Shown: piece after piece, positions 1 through 6,831 of the stretch
Numbering within the stretch: position 1 is the stretch's first letter
Layout: every line of letters begins with the position of its first letter
The notes under the pieces: generated by a model
Seen by the model: only the letters and a program-made list of their open reading frames with translations
What the model was told of the DNA's origin: nothing
Database searches by the model: none
NCBI GenBank assembly: GCA_043825615.1
Contig: JBDRRS010000002.1
Location: forward strand, 1 to 9,995
Direction: 5' to 3'
DNA: 9,995 nucleotides
DNA from: JBDRMV01 sp043825615
GTDB taxonomy: Bacteria > CG03
Program-made: the position numbers and the translations under genes

Positions 1-20
1 CCATAAACTGTCCCCCGCAA
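1..20 (-). repeat. GGGGACAG-type intergenic repeat fragment
   Basis: Read on the minus strand, this edge sequence contains GGGGGACAGTTTATGG. The core GGGGACAG (plus-strand positions 8-15 as CTGTCCCC) recurs at 6832-6839. Short GGGGACAG-headed units are familiar intergenic repeats in many environmental bacteria and are often associated with REP/Y1-type transposases; that association is from memory and no transposase lies in this window. The unit is cut by the window edge, so its full length is unknown. Confidence 0.45.
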
Positions 21-23
21 TCC

Positions 24-52
24 TTGCTTTTTAACAGATTTCATAATATAAT
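24..52 (+). promoter_or_regulatory. sigma70-like promoter for the WecA-like operon
   Basis: A perfect -10 box TATAAT (47-52) is preceded by TTGCTT (24-29) with a 17-nt spacer. Transcription would begin near position 59, giving a leader of about 24 nt that contains the AAAGGAGGG ribosome binding site at 71-79. The -35 matches the consensus mainly in its first three bases. Because the following genes are closely packed, this promoter could drive the whole 83-3406 cluster. Confidence 0.6.
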
Positions 53-82
53 AAAAACTGCATTTTATCAAAAGGAGGGTGT

Positions 83-1096
83 GTGCCGTATTACCTGGTG
101 ACGCTGGTTATTTCATTTGCCGTTTCCGCGGCTTTTATGCCGCTGTGCATCCTCGCGGCGAGGAAACTGAACATTATGGATTTCCCGACGTCTTCAATAA
201 AGACGCACACGTCGGCGGTTCCTTACCTGGGCGGCGCGGCGGTTTTTGCCGGTTTTGTTCTGTCTCTTGCATTAATAAGGTATCTTTCGCATTTTCCGAC
301 GGGAACCCTCTATCAGCTCCGCGGGATTGTTATCGGGTCGACCGTGATATTCGTGATGGGAGTTGTTGACGACATCCACGACCTGGATTATAAAATTAAA
401 TTTTTTGTGCAGATTGTCGCCGCATCGGTTCTGTTCCGTTACGGGATCGGGATAAAAATTTTTCAGGGGCCTCTTTTGAATTATTTTCTTTCCGTCCTGT
501 GGATTCTCGCTATAACCAACGGCTTCAACATTATTGATGTTATGGACGGTCTGACCGCGACGGTTCTGATTGCAAGCGGGCTTTTTTTCTTTTTGGTGTC
601 TTTACCCACAGAACAGATTTATGTCAATTTTTCCGCCCTTGCCGTGTTCGGCGCAGCCGGAGGTTTTCTTCTCTTCAATTTTCCTCCTGCAAAGGTTTTT
701 ATGGGAGATGCGGGGAGTTTGACGACGGGTTTTATCATGGCCGCGATTTCTCTCGGGGTGAAATACTCAGCGGTTCACCCTGTCGGTATTTTTGCTCCGA
801 TGCTGATTCTTGCAATCCCGCTTTTTGACCTGCTGTTTGTTATGATTCACAGGACGCGGCGCGGCCTTTCTCCTTTTCTCGGTTCAAAAGACCACTTTGC
901 TCTCAGGATGCTGAAACTCGGTTTTTCAAAGAAAGAGGTTCTTCTCAGGGTTTTTATAACGAGCGCTGTACTCGGTTTCAGCGCGTGGCTGCTGACGATA
1001 ATTCCGATGACCTGGGCTTTTGTGCTTTCGGGGTTTTTGATTATTATCGGCTTTTATTTTGCAGCGTGGCTTTCGGTTATTGATATGAACGATTAA
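83..1096 (+). CDS. WecA/TagO-like polyprenyl-phosphate sugar-1-phosphate transferase
   Basis: This 337-residue, very hydrophobic protein belongs to the MraY/WecA glycosyltransferase 4 family. Family members move a HexNAc-1-phosphate from UDP-sugar to undecaprenyl phosphate at the cytoplasmic membrane, the first step of O-antigen, teichoic acid or related glycan synthesis. Visible signatures in order are: KTHTSAVPYLGG (residues 40-51), the acidic motif DDIHD (96-100), NIIDVMDG (149-156), the GDAGS loop (208-212) and a cytoplasmic basic loop with H256 and KDH (269-271), like the family HxxH-type motif. About ten membrane spans are apparent. The lack of the muramyl-pentapeptide-specific features favours WecA/TagO over MraY; the exact sugar cannot be read. 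The GTG start at 83 has GGAGGG 4 nt upstream; the in-frame GTG at 98 is a weaker alternative. It is the first gene of a plus-strand cluster. Confidence 0.9.
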   Translation: MPYYLVTLVISFAVSAAFMPLCILAARKLNIMDFPTSSIKTHTSAVPYLGGAAVFAGFVLSLALIRYLSHFPTGTLYQLRGIVIGSTVIFVMGVVDDIHDLDYKIKFFVQIVAASVLFRYGIGIKIFQGPLLNYFLSVLWILAITNGFNIIDVMDGLTATVLIASGLFFFLVSLPTEQIYVNFSALAVFGAAGGFLLFNFPPAKVFMGDAGSLTTGFIMAAISLGVKYSAVHPVGIFAPMLILAIPLFDLLFVMIHRTRRGLSPFLGSKDHFALRMLKLGFSKKEVLLRVFITSAVLGFSAWLLTIIPMTWAFVLSGFLIIIGFYFAAWLSVIDMND

Positions 1097-1100
1097 AATA

Positions 1101-1120
1101 GTGGTTATGTGGTTAGTGGG
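1101..1120 (+). repeat. short tandem repeat between genes
   Basis: GTGGTTAT and GTGGTTAG (1101-1116) are adjacent 8-nt near-copies followed by GTGGG. They fill most of the 47-nt gap between the WecA-like gene and the DHH gene. It is short enough to be chance or a remnant of an intergenic repeat, and no hairpin terminator is visible in the gap. Confidence 0.35.
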
Positions 1121-1143
1121 AGTAAAAAAAAGGGTTGTAGTTT

Positions 1144-2136
1144 GTGTCAGTTACCAAATGCGCTATTATGGATGAAGAAATAAAAGAATTAATTCAGGCG
1201 CTGCTCCGCCGGAAAAATGTTGTCATTGTGGGGCACACGGGCGCCGACGGGGATTCGATAGGCGCTTCTCTCGCGCTTGCGTCGTTTCTCAGGCGGCTGG
1301 GCATCAGGGTAACGAACTATCAGAAGGACGGAATACCGGACAACCTTCAGTTCCTTGATGACGGAAGAATAAAACGCGCGGACAAAATTGACCTGAACAA
1401 AAAAGATGCGTTGATTTTTATGGAATGTTATATGCCGGGGAGAAGCGGTTTTGATTTCGGCGGGAAACTTGCGGACTTGACCACGGTCAATATAGACCAT
1501 CATCCGGATAATAAAATGTATGCGGATTTTAATATCGTCGATGCGGATGTTTCATCCGTGTCGGAAATTGTTTACCGGTTTTTTGAAATTCAGGGCCTGC
1601 CGGTGCAGAAGACGGAAGCGGTTTGCCTGCTGACGGGAATTATAACCGACACCGGAAGATTCAGTCAGAAAAACACGACGAAAGAGTCGCTCCGCATTGC
1701 AGCAGGCTTAATGGAAGCCGGCGCCGAACCCGTCAAAATCTATAACAGGTCTTACGGGAGTCAGAAACCCGAAACTCTGCGGCTTCTGACCGCCACTCTC
1801 GGAACGCTTAAAATAATCGGCGGAAAAATTTCCGCGATGCACACGTCCTGTGAAATGTTCCGGAAGACGAAGACAACCTGCGAAGACACGAAGGACTTCA
1901 TAAATTTTGCGAGGGATATAAAAGGAGTTGAAGCAACCTGCTATGTAAGGGAGATGTCCGGCGGTGCGCTGCGCATAAATTTCCGCTCCGTCAAAAAAAA
2001 TATCCTGCCGTTTGCCAGGAAACTCGGCGGCGGCGGTCACAATCTCGCCTGCGGCGGTACAATAAAAGGAAAATTTTCAGAGACAAAAGACAAAATAATA
2101 AATGATTTTGTCAAATATATGACAAATCACAATTAA
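1144..2136 (+). CDS. DHH/DHHA1 phosphoesterase, NrnA-like (nano-RNase / pAp phosphatase)
   Basis: A 330-residue soluble protein with a complete DHH-DHHA1 layout. NrnA-type enzymes use two Mn ions to degrade short oligoribonucleotides or RNA/DNA 'nano' products, and many also dephosphorylate 3'-phosphoadenosine 5'-phosphate. Visible motifs are HTGADGDSIG (31-40), ECYMPGRSG (94-102), NIDHHPDN (116-123), GIITDTGRF (165-173) and the DHHA1 glycine loop GGGGHNLACGG (295-305). The second motif has Glu94 where Bacillus NrnA has Asp; I recall the same E-C-x-x-x-x-R pattern in other bacterial homologues, so it is probably still active. GTG at 1144 has only a weak upstream AAGGG; ATG at 1168, beginning MDEEIKEL, is an equally plausible start and better matches usual family length before motif I. 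The stop codon overlaps the ribF start by one base. Association with ribF is common in bacteria, usually near truB/rbfA, which are absent here. Confidence 0.9.
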   Translation: MSVTKCAIMDEEIKELIQALLRRKNVVIVGHTGADGDSIGASLALASFLRRLGIRVTNYQKDGIPDNLQFLDDGRIKRADKIDLNKKDALIFMECYMPGRSGFDFGGKLADLTTVNIDHHPDNKMYADFNIVDADVSSVSEIVYRFFEIQGLPVQKTEAVCLLTGIITDTGRFSQKNTTKESLRIAAGLMEAGAEPVKIYNRSYGSQKPETLRLLTATLGTLKIIGGKISAMHTSCEMFRKTKTTCEDTKDFINFARDIKGVEATCYVREMSGGALRINFRSVKKNILPFARKLGGGGHNLACGGTIKGKFSETKDKIINDFVKYMTNHN

Positions 2137-3017
2137 TGATTTCCGCAACGGTAGGAATTTACGACGGCGTTCATCTGGGGCACGTCCGGATTTTGAGAGA
2201 ACTCCAAAAAAATCTGGGAAGGCACATTGTTTTTCTTTTTTTCAAGAACCCCAAAAAAGGGGATAATATTCTGACGAATTTGAAAGAAAGAAAGGAGATT
2301 TTAAGTTCCTCCGGCGTTGAAGTTATAAACCTCGATATAAAAAAATTCTGGCGGATGGCCGCTTACGATTTTCTGGACAAATTTCTCGTAAGGAAATACG
2401 GCGTAGGAAATCTTATTGCGGGGGATGACTTTGTCTTCGGCCACCGCCGGCGGGGAACGATAAGCGATTTGCGGAAGTGGACAAAAGAGAAAAATATAAA
2501 TTTTAAAGTCGTTCCTGGCGTGAAACTGAAAAATAAAAAAATTTCCACCTCCCTGATTAAAGAATGCCTTGAAAAAAACGCTCTTGATACGGCGAATAAA
2601 ATGCTCGGCAGATGCTACGCTGTTACAGGGAGAAAAATCAAAGGCCTGGGCATTGCGGGGTCTCTCGGTTTCCCGACGATAAATCTCAAGCCGGAAAAGC
2701 ACAAAATCCTGCCGGAAGGGGTTTTTTTTGTAAAAAGTGCGTGCGTCAGCGGGGATTTTTTTGCTCTCGCCAACGTCGGTTCTTCCCCGACATTCGGTCT
2801 GAAAAATGTTTTTGAACTTTACGCTCTCCCGGGGTATTCTCCGAAAATTTTCAGGTGCAGGAATTTCAATGTCTCGTTCTTAAAATTCATAAGAAAACAG
2901 AAGAAATTTAAGACAAAGAAACACCTTGCCGCAAGAATAAATAAAGACGTGAAACTCGCTTGTAAATTCTCTTTGAATTTTGTAAAAAATGCTGGAAGTA
3001 AAAGGAGGCGGAAATGA
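2136..3017 (+). CDS. ribF: bifunctional riboflavin kinase / FAD synthetase
   Basis: This 293-residue protein converts riboflavin to FMN and then to FAD using ATP in the cytoplasm. The N-terminal adenylyltransferase half shows the nucleotide-binding GIYDGVHLGH (residues 7-16), AGDDFVFGHRRRG (95-107) and ISTSLIKECL (136-145), equivalent to the family ISSTxIR motif with Lys in the Arg position. The C-terminal flavokinase half shows GSLGFPTINL (175-184), PEGVFFV (193-199), ANVGSSPTFG (212-221), a likely catalytic Glu227, and a terminal helix ending in KKFKTKKHLAARINKD. Only six residues precede the GIYDGVHLGH motif, fewer than the roughly 15-20 usual, so the N-terminus is compact. The ATG start overlaps the preceding stop (TAATG), implying translational coupling. 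The C-terminal tail GSKRRRK is encoded by the purine-rich stretch that also serves as the ribosome binding site of the next gene. Confidence 0.93.
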   Translation: MISATVGIYDGVHLGHVRILRELQKNLGRHIVFLFFKNPKKGDNILTNLKERKEILSSSGVEVINLDIKKFWRMAAYDFLDKFLVRKYGVGNLIAGDDFVFGHRRRGTISDLRKWTKEKNINFKVVPGVKLKNKKISTSLIKECLEKNALDTANKMLGRCYAVTGRKIKGLGIAGSLGFPTINLKPEKHKILPEGVFFVKSACVSGDFFALANVGSSPTFGLKNVFELYALPGYSPKIFRCRNFNVSFLKFIRKQKKFKTKKHLAARINKDVKLACKFSLNFVKNAGSKRRRK

Positions 3018-3406
3018 AGAAAAGGATTGTTGGTCTGGTCGGTTTGTTTCTGGCTGTCGGCTTGATTGCCGGCTGCGCGATGCTCGCCGAAAAGACGAGA
3101 GGAAAAACGGGCGTCGGCGGGGGCGTCATTACGGGAGGCGTGGCGCAGTTGGCAATTAAAGGTCCGTCGAAGGCGACAGTCGGTCAAACGGTTACGCTGA
3201 CAGCAGAAGGTTTTGATGACCGTTCGGCATCCATCAAGCGTCCCGGCGCCGTCAACCCGACCTGGAAAAGTGATAATTCCGCAATCGGCGCTCTTCAAAC
3301 AGAGGAAGGAAAAACAGTTACGGTGAAATGCCTTGCTCCCGGAGTCGTTTACATCACGGCGACGCAGGGAAAAGCGGATACGATGCATGCGATAGAGGTT
3401 AAATAA
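3014..3406 (+). CDS. small Ig-like (Big-2-type) lipoprotein
   Basis: A 130-residue secreted protein. A basic N-terminus (MKKR), a hydrophobic core and the lipobox LIAGC (17-21) predict cleavage by signal peptidase II and lipidation at Cys21. Residue +2 is Ala, so outer-membrane sorting is likely if the cell is diderm. After a glycine-rich linker (about 34-42) comes a single beta-rich domain with the Big-2 pattern: VGQTVTLTAEGFDD, then NPTWKSDNSAIGAL, then VKCLAPGVVYITAT. Such domains are bacterial Ig-like folds found in surface proteins; the specific role here is unknown. The ATG overlaps the ribF stop by 4 nt (ATGA) and has a very strong AAAGGAGG site at 3000-3007 inside ribF, so the gene is co-transcribed and probably strongly translated. 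It has no visible functional link to flavin synthesis. Confidence 0.8.
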   Translation: MKKRIVGLVGLFLAVGLIAGCAMLAEKTRGKTGVGGGVITGGVAQLAIKGPSKATVGQTVTLTAEGFDDRSASIKRPGAVNPTWKSDNSAIGALQTEEGKTVTVKCLAPGVVYITATQGKADTMHAIEVK

Positions 3407-3656
3407 CAAAAAAATAAATTTAATTTAACAGGAACTCCACATCCGTAAAGATATAGGATGCGCCAGGGCTCGTCCCTAACTGGGGTGTGCCCTTTTACTT
3501 GTGCGTTAGGGTAAGGTCGCCTTTTTTCTTAGGCGAGGATAAATCACCCTAAAGGGTATCGTAGACCTCGCACTGCAGTACAGTTAAAATCGTGCCTATC
3601 AGGTTGTAAATTTCATAAACATTTGGTAAAAAACACATTATGCGTGGAGGTGTGGT
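3407..3656 (+). ncRNA. candidate structured RNA or leader (gene-free 250 nt)
   Basis: No credible protein gene lies here. Several exact complementary segments are visible: CATCC/GGATG (3440-3444 with 3456-3460); CCAGGG with CCC and TGG (3463-3468 with 3474-3483, bulged); CCCTAAC/GTTAGGG (3474-3480 with 3505-3511); TCGCCT/AGGCGA (3517-3522 with 3531-3536); GCGAGG/CCTCGC (3533-3538 with 3566-3571); and ACCC-TAAA-GGGT (3546-3557). GTTAGGGT can also pair with ACCCTAA at 3546-3552, so alternative folds compete. CTCCAC (3435-3440) complements GTGGAG at 3644-3649, over the hicB ribosome binding site. I do not recognise it as 6S, SRP, tmRNA, RNase P or a known riboswitch. It could be an independent small RNA, a cis leader or a decayed mobile-element end; the strand is assumed from the neighbours. 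Confidence 0.4.
3604..3632 (+). promoter_or_regulatory. weak candidate promoter for hicBA
   Basis: TTGTAA (3604-3609) and TAAAAA (3627-3632) are separated by 17 nt, each matching the sigma70 consensus in four positions. Transcription would begin about 15-20 nt before the hicB start, leaving room for its GGAGGTG ribosome binding site (3646-3652). In this AT-rich stretch such a match could occur by chance. Confidence 0.3.
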
Positions 3657-3875
3657 ATGGATGTAAAAATAAAGATTGAAAAAGATGAGGACGGCTGGTT
3701 TGTGGCGACCTGTCCGTCACTTCCAGGTTGTGTTTCTCAGGGGAAAACGGAAAAAGGAGCGGTAAAAAACATAAGAGAGGCAATTAAATTACATCTGCGG
3801 TGTCTGACGGGAGACGGAATTCCAATTGCAGAATCAAAAAGTATTAAGGAATTAACGTTGAAAATAGCCGTATGA
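3657..3875 (+). CDS. hicB: HicB-family antitoxin (short form)
   Basis: A 72-residue HicB-like protein, the expected neutraliser of the HicA toxin encoded next to it. The family fold is visible as a beta strand DVKIKIEKDEDGWFVATC followed by PSLPGCVSQGKTEKGAVKN and the helix IREAIKLHLR, i.e. the partially degraded RNase-H-like HicB core. The protein ends soon after that core (SKSIKELTLKIAV), leaving no room for the C-terminal helix-turn-helix or ribbon-helix-helix that many HicB antitoxins use to repress their own promoter, so autorepression cannot be assumed. ATG at 3657 has GGAGGTG four bases upstream. It overlaps hicA by ATGA. The pair is more AT-rich than neighbouring ppdK, consistent with acquisition by transfer. 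Confidence 0.85.
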   Translation: MDVKIKIEKDEDGWFVATCPSLPGCVSQGKTEKGAVKNIREAIKLHLRCLTGDGIPIAESKSIKELTLKIAV

Positions 3876-4096
3876 GCAAATTGCCTGTCCTTTCAGGCGC
3901 GGAGTTAATTAGAGTTTTAAAAAAGATTGACTATTATATCAGGGAGCAGGAAGGTAGTCATATTCACCTCAGGCATTCCTGGAGAAAATCCCTTACTGTT
4001 CCAAATCATAGAACGGTTGCCAGAGGGACATTGCGGGTTATTATCAAAGAAACGGGTTTATCCAGAAGTGAGTTTTTGGAAATATTGAAAAGATAG
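3872..4096 (+). CDS. hicA: HicA-family mRNA interferase toxin
   Basis: A 74-residue HicA-like protein with the double-stranded-RNA-binding-like fold that cleaves mRNA and halts growth when not bound by HicB. The family pattern is complete: SGAELIRVLKKIDYYIREQEGSH with the catalytic His30 in GSH, then a strand HLRH, then LTVPNHRTVARGTLR (41-55) and the closing helix ETGLSRSEFLEIL. Length is typical, with no frameshift or truncation, so the toxin looks intact. The order antitoxin then toxin is the reverse of the Escherichia coli hicAB order but common elsewhere. A hand count of 3901-3960 gives 20 G/C in 60, against 36 in 60 for 4801-4860 inside ppdK. Its stop TAG forms part of the ppdK ribosome binding site. 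Confidence 0.87.
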   Translation: MSKLPVLSGAELIRVLKKIDYYIREQEGSHIHLRHSWRKSLTVPNHRTVARGTLRVIIKETGLSRSEFLEILKR

Positions 4097-4099
4097 GAG
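4094..4099 (+). promoter_or_regulatory. ppdK ribosome binding site overlapping hicA stop
   Basis: The hicA stop is within TAGGAG, and AGGAGAAA lies 8-9 nt before the ppdK ATG. Translation initiation of ppdK therefore occurs on sequence shared with the toxin gene end, favouring read-through transcription from hicBA into ppdK. Confidence 0.6.
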
Positions 4100-4107
4100 A
4101 AATTTTT

Positions 4108-6825
4108 ATGAAAAGGGTTTATCACTTTATCGGAAAAAATGCTGAGGGTAACACGAAAATGAAGAATGATCTCGGGGGTAAAGGGGCGAACCTCGCCGAA
4201 ATGGCGAGTATAGGCGTGCCGGTTCCTCCCGGATTTACAATAACAACCCGGACCTGTCTTGAGTATTATAAGGAAGGCGGTATGCCGCGGGGCCTCATGG
4301 ACGAAGTCGTGAAGAACCTTAAACTCGTCGAGAAAGACCAGGGGCTGAAGCTCGGCGACGCGGAGAACCCGCTGCTTGTTTCGGTCCGCTCGGGCGCGCG
4401 CGTTTCAATGCCCGGAATGATGGACACCGTTCTCAATCTCGGATTGAACGACACGTCGGTAGAGGGGCTTGCCAGAATGAGCGGAAACGGGCGTTTCGCG
4501 TGGGACTGCTACAGGCGTTTCATACAGATGTTCGGCGATGTCGTGATGAATGTCCGCCCTTCAAAGGAAGAGGAAGACCCTTTTGAAATGATACTGGAAA
4601 AGGTCAAAAAAGAAAAAGGCATTTCCGATGATACGGATTTGGAAGTGGAGGATCTTAAGAAACTCGTAACCGGATACAAAAAACTTGTGAAAGAGAAAGC
4701 CGGCAGGGATTTTCCGGGCGAGCCTCTTGTTCAGTTAGAGGAAGCAATAAAGGCCGTTTTTTCTTCCTGGCACAACGAAAGAGCGAACAAATACAGACAG
4801 CTCAACGGTATCCCCGATGAGTGGGGCACGGCCGTGAACGTGCAGACGATGGTTTATGGGAACATGGGCGATGATTCGGGAACTGGCGTGGCTTTTACGA
4901 GGGACCCTGCCACCGGAGAAAAGAGATTTTTCGGAGAGTATCTGGTGAACGCCCAGGGCGAAGATGTTGTAGCGGGGACCAGAACGCCCCAGCCGATAAA
5001 TAAAGCCGCCAAGACCGAAGATTCGCAGGTTTCGCTTGAAGAAAAATTCCCGAAGGTTTACGGGGAACTTGTAAACATTTATCAGAAACTTGAAAATCAT
5101 TACAGGGATATGCAGGATTTGGAATTTACCATACAGAAACAGCGTCTTTATCTTCTTCAGACGAGGACGGGTAAGAGGACGGGTTTTGCTTCGGTGAGGA
5201 TTGCCTACGAGATGGTGCAGGAAAAACTTATAGATAAAAATGAGGCGCTCAAGAGGATAGACCCCTACGGGCTGGAGCAGCTTCTCGCGCCGATTTTTAA
5301 TCCGAAGGATACCGAAAAAGCAAAGGGAGAAGGCAGAAACTTCGCGAAGGGCCTTAACGCTTCTCCCGGAGCGGCGACGGGACAGGTCGTGTTTTTTGCC
5401 GACGATGCGGGAAAATATCCGAAAAGTGTGCTGGTGAGGATAGAGACCTCGCCGGAGGATATAGGCGGAATGAATATTGCGCAGGGTATTCTCACCGCCC
5501 GCGGCGGAATGACGAGTCACGCTGCCGTGGTAGCACGGGGAATGGGAAAACCCTGCGTTGCCGGCTGCGGCGCCCTGCAGATATCCTACAAGGACAGGCG
5601 GATGAACGCCGGCGGGAAGACGATAAAAGAGGGCGATTATATTTCAATAAACGGAAGCACAGGGGAAATTTATGAGGGCAAAATACCGGTAAATCCCTCG
5701 GAAGTTGTTCAAGTTTTTATAGAAAAAACCATGGATATAAAAGACGCTCAAACAGCTGCGATGTTTGATGAAATACTGAAATGGGCTGATAAGGTGAAGA
5801 AACTCGGCGTCAGGACAAACGCCGACACGCCCAAAGATTCCGCGGTCGCGATTGCCTTCGGAGCCAAAGGGATAGGCCTTACCCGTACGGAACACATGTT
5901 TTTCGGCGGAGACAGGATACTCTCCGTAAGAGAGATGATACTCGCCGAAAATGTTGAAGGCAGGAAAAAGGCGCTCGCGAAACTGCTTCCGATGCAGAGA
6001 GAGGATTTTGAGGGTATTTTCGAGGTGATGGCCGGGCTGCCCGTCATAATACGGCTTCTTGACCCGCCGCTGCACGAATTTCTTCCCCACACGGACGAAG
6101 ACCAGAAGGAGATGGCTGATGTGATGGGCATCTCTGCGGATGTCGTTAAGCAGAAAGTCGATTCTCTTCACGAGTTTAACCCGATGCTCGGCCACAGGGG
6201 CTGCCGTCTCGGAATAACTTACCCTGAAATCACGGAAATGCAGGCGAGGGCAATAATAGAAGCCGCCTGCAATGTGCAGAAGAAAGGGATAAAAGTAATT
6301 CCGGAAATCATGGTGCCCCTTATAGGCCATGTCAGGGAATATGTCAATCAGAGAGATGTAATAAAGAAAGTCGCGGAGAAAATCATAAAAGAGAAGGGCG
6401 TGGAACTGAAATATATGATAGGGACTATGATTGAAGTCCCGAGGGCGGCTCTGACCGCCGACGAAGTGGCGAAAGAAGCGGAATTCTTTTCCTTCGGAAC
6501 GAATGATTTAACCCAGATGACCTGCGGTTTTTCCAGAGACGATGCGGGTAAGTTCCTTGTGGACTACGTCGCCAAAAAGATTTATCAGAAAGACCCGTTT
6601 TCTTCCCTCGACCAGGAAGGCGTCGGAAAACTCGTAAAAATTGCGGTTGACCTGGGAAAGTCGGCAAACAAAAACATTGAAATCGGAATCTGCGGCGAGC
6701 ACGGCGGAGACCCCGATTCCGTCAAGTTCTGCCACAGGGTCGGGATGGACTATGTTTCATGTTCGCCGTACAGGATTCCCCTGGCCCGGCTTGCCGCAGC
6801 TCAGGCAGTCCTCGAAGAAAAGTAA
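4108..6825 (+). CDS. ppdK: pyruvate, phosphate dikinase
   Basis: A 905-residue cytoplasmic enzyme that reversibly converts pyruvate, ATP and phosphate to phosphoenolpyruvate, AMP and pyrophosphate, serving gluconeogenesis or pyrophosphate-linked glycolysis. The N-terminal ATP-grasp domain begins with GGKGANLAEMASIGVPVPPG (residues 24-43) and continues through SVRSGARVSMPGMMDTVLNL. The swivelling phosphohistidine domain carries GGMTSHAAVVARGMGKP with catalytic His471, preceded by Thr469, the position regulated by phosphorylation in plant enzymes. The C-terminal PEP/pyruvate barrel shows GIGLTRTEHMFF, LDPPLHEFLPH, FGTNDLTQMT and GICGEHGGDP with catalytic Cys862. This combination separates PPDK from PEP synthase and from PTS enzyme I. 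Length is slightly above the usual 870-890. The ATG at 4108 is supported by AGGAG at 4095-4099. No hairpin terminator follows the stop. Confidence 0.98.
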   Translation: MKRVYHFIGKNAEGNTKMKNDLGGKGANLAEMASIGVPVPPGFTITTRTCLEYYKEGGMPRGLMDEVVKNLKLVEKDQGLKLGDAENPLLVSVRSGARVSMPGMMDTVLNLGLNDTSVEGLARMSGNGRFAWDCYRRFIQMFGDVVMNVRPSKEEEDPFEMILEKVKKEKGISDDTDLEVEDLKKLVTGYKKLVKEKAGRDFPGEPLVQLEEAIKAVFSSWHNERANKYRQLNGIPDEWGTAVNVQTMVYGNMGDDSGTGVAFTRDPATGEKRFFGEYLVNAQGEDVVAGTRTPQPINKAAKTEDSQVSLEEKFPKVYGELVNIYQKLENHYRDMQDLEFTIQKQRLYLLQTRTGKRTGFASVRIAYEMVQEKLIDKNEALKRIDPYGLEQLLAPIFNPKDTEKAKGEGRNFAKGLNASPGAATGQVVFFADDAGKYPKSVLVRIETSPEDIGGMNIAQGILTARGGMTSHAAVVARGMGKPCVAGCGALQISYKDRRMNAGGKTIKEGDYISINGSTGEIYEGKIPVNPSEVVQVFIEKTMDIKDAQTAAMFDEILKWADKVKKLGVRTNADTPKDSAVAIAFGAKGIGLTRTEHMFFGGDRILSVREMILAENVEGRKKALAKLLPMQREDFEGIFEVMAGLPVIIRLLDPPLHEFLPHTDEDQKEMADVMGISADVVKQKVDSLHEFNPMLGHRGCRLGITYPEITEMQARAIIEAACNVQKKGIKVIPEIMVPLIGHVREYVNQRDVIKKVAEKIIKEKGVELKYMIGTMIEVPRAALTADEVAKEAEFFSFGTNDLTQMTCGFSRDDAGKFLVDYVAKKIYQKDPFSSLDQEGVGKLVKIAVDLGKSANKNIEIGICGEHGGDPDSVKFCHRVGMDYVSCSPYRIPLARLAAAQAVLEEK

Positions 6826-6831
6826 TAAAAA

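Noticed and set aside
83..1096. MraY (peptidoglycan lipid I synthesis) instead of a WecA/TagO-like enzyme
   Set aside because: The motif spacing and the DDIHD, NIIDVMDG and KDHFALR patterns fit WecA/TagO better, and no mur or fts genes surround it.
3459..3515. Possible 18-codon leader peptide starting ATGCGCCAGGGC
   Set aside because: No ribosome binding site precedes it, and it runs through stem-forming segments; there is no amino-acid run suggesting attenuation.
3517..3536. Hairpin TCGCCT/AGGCGA with T-rich loop as a terminator for the ribF cluster
   Set aside because: The T-run lies in the loop, not after the stem, and what follows (GGATAAATC) is not T-rich.
3407..3656. Match to 6S RNA, SRP RNA, tmRNA, RNase P RNA or TPP riboswitch
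   Set aside because: GGGGTGTGCCC loosely recalls a TPP leader, but CTGAGA and the other conserved blocks are missing; signature loops of the other RNAs are also absent.
4735..5520. Long open frame on the minus strand opposite ppdK (261 codons), with another at 5644-6330
   Set aside because: The plus strand encodes an unbroken PPDK with all catalytic motifs; the antisense products show no recognisable domain and are rich in Arg, Phe and His, as expected of shadow frames.
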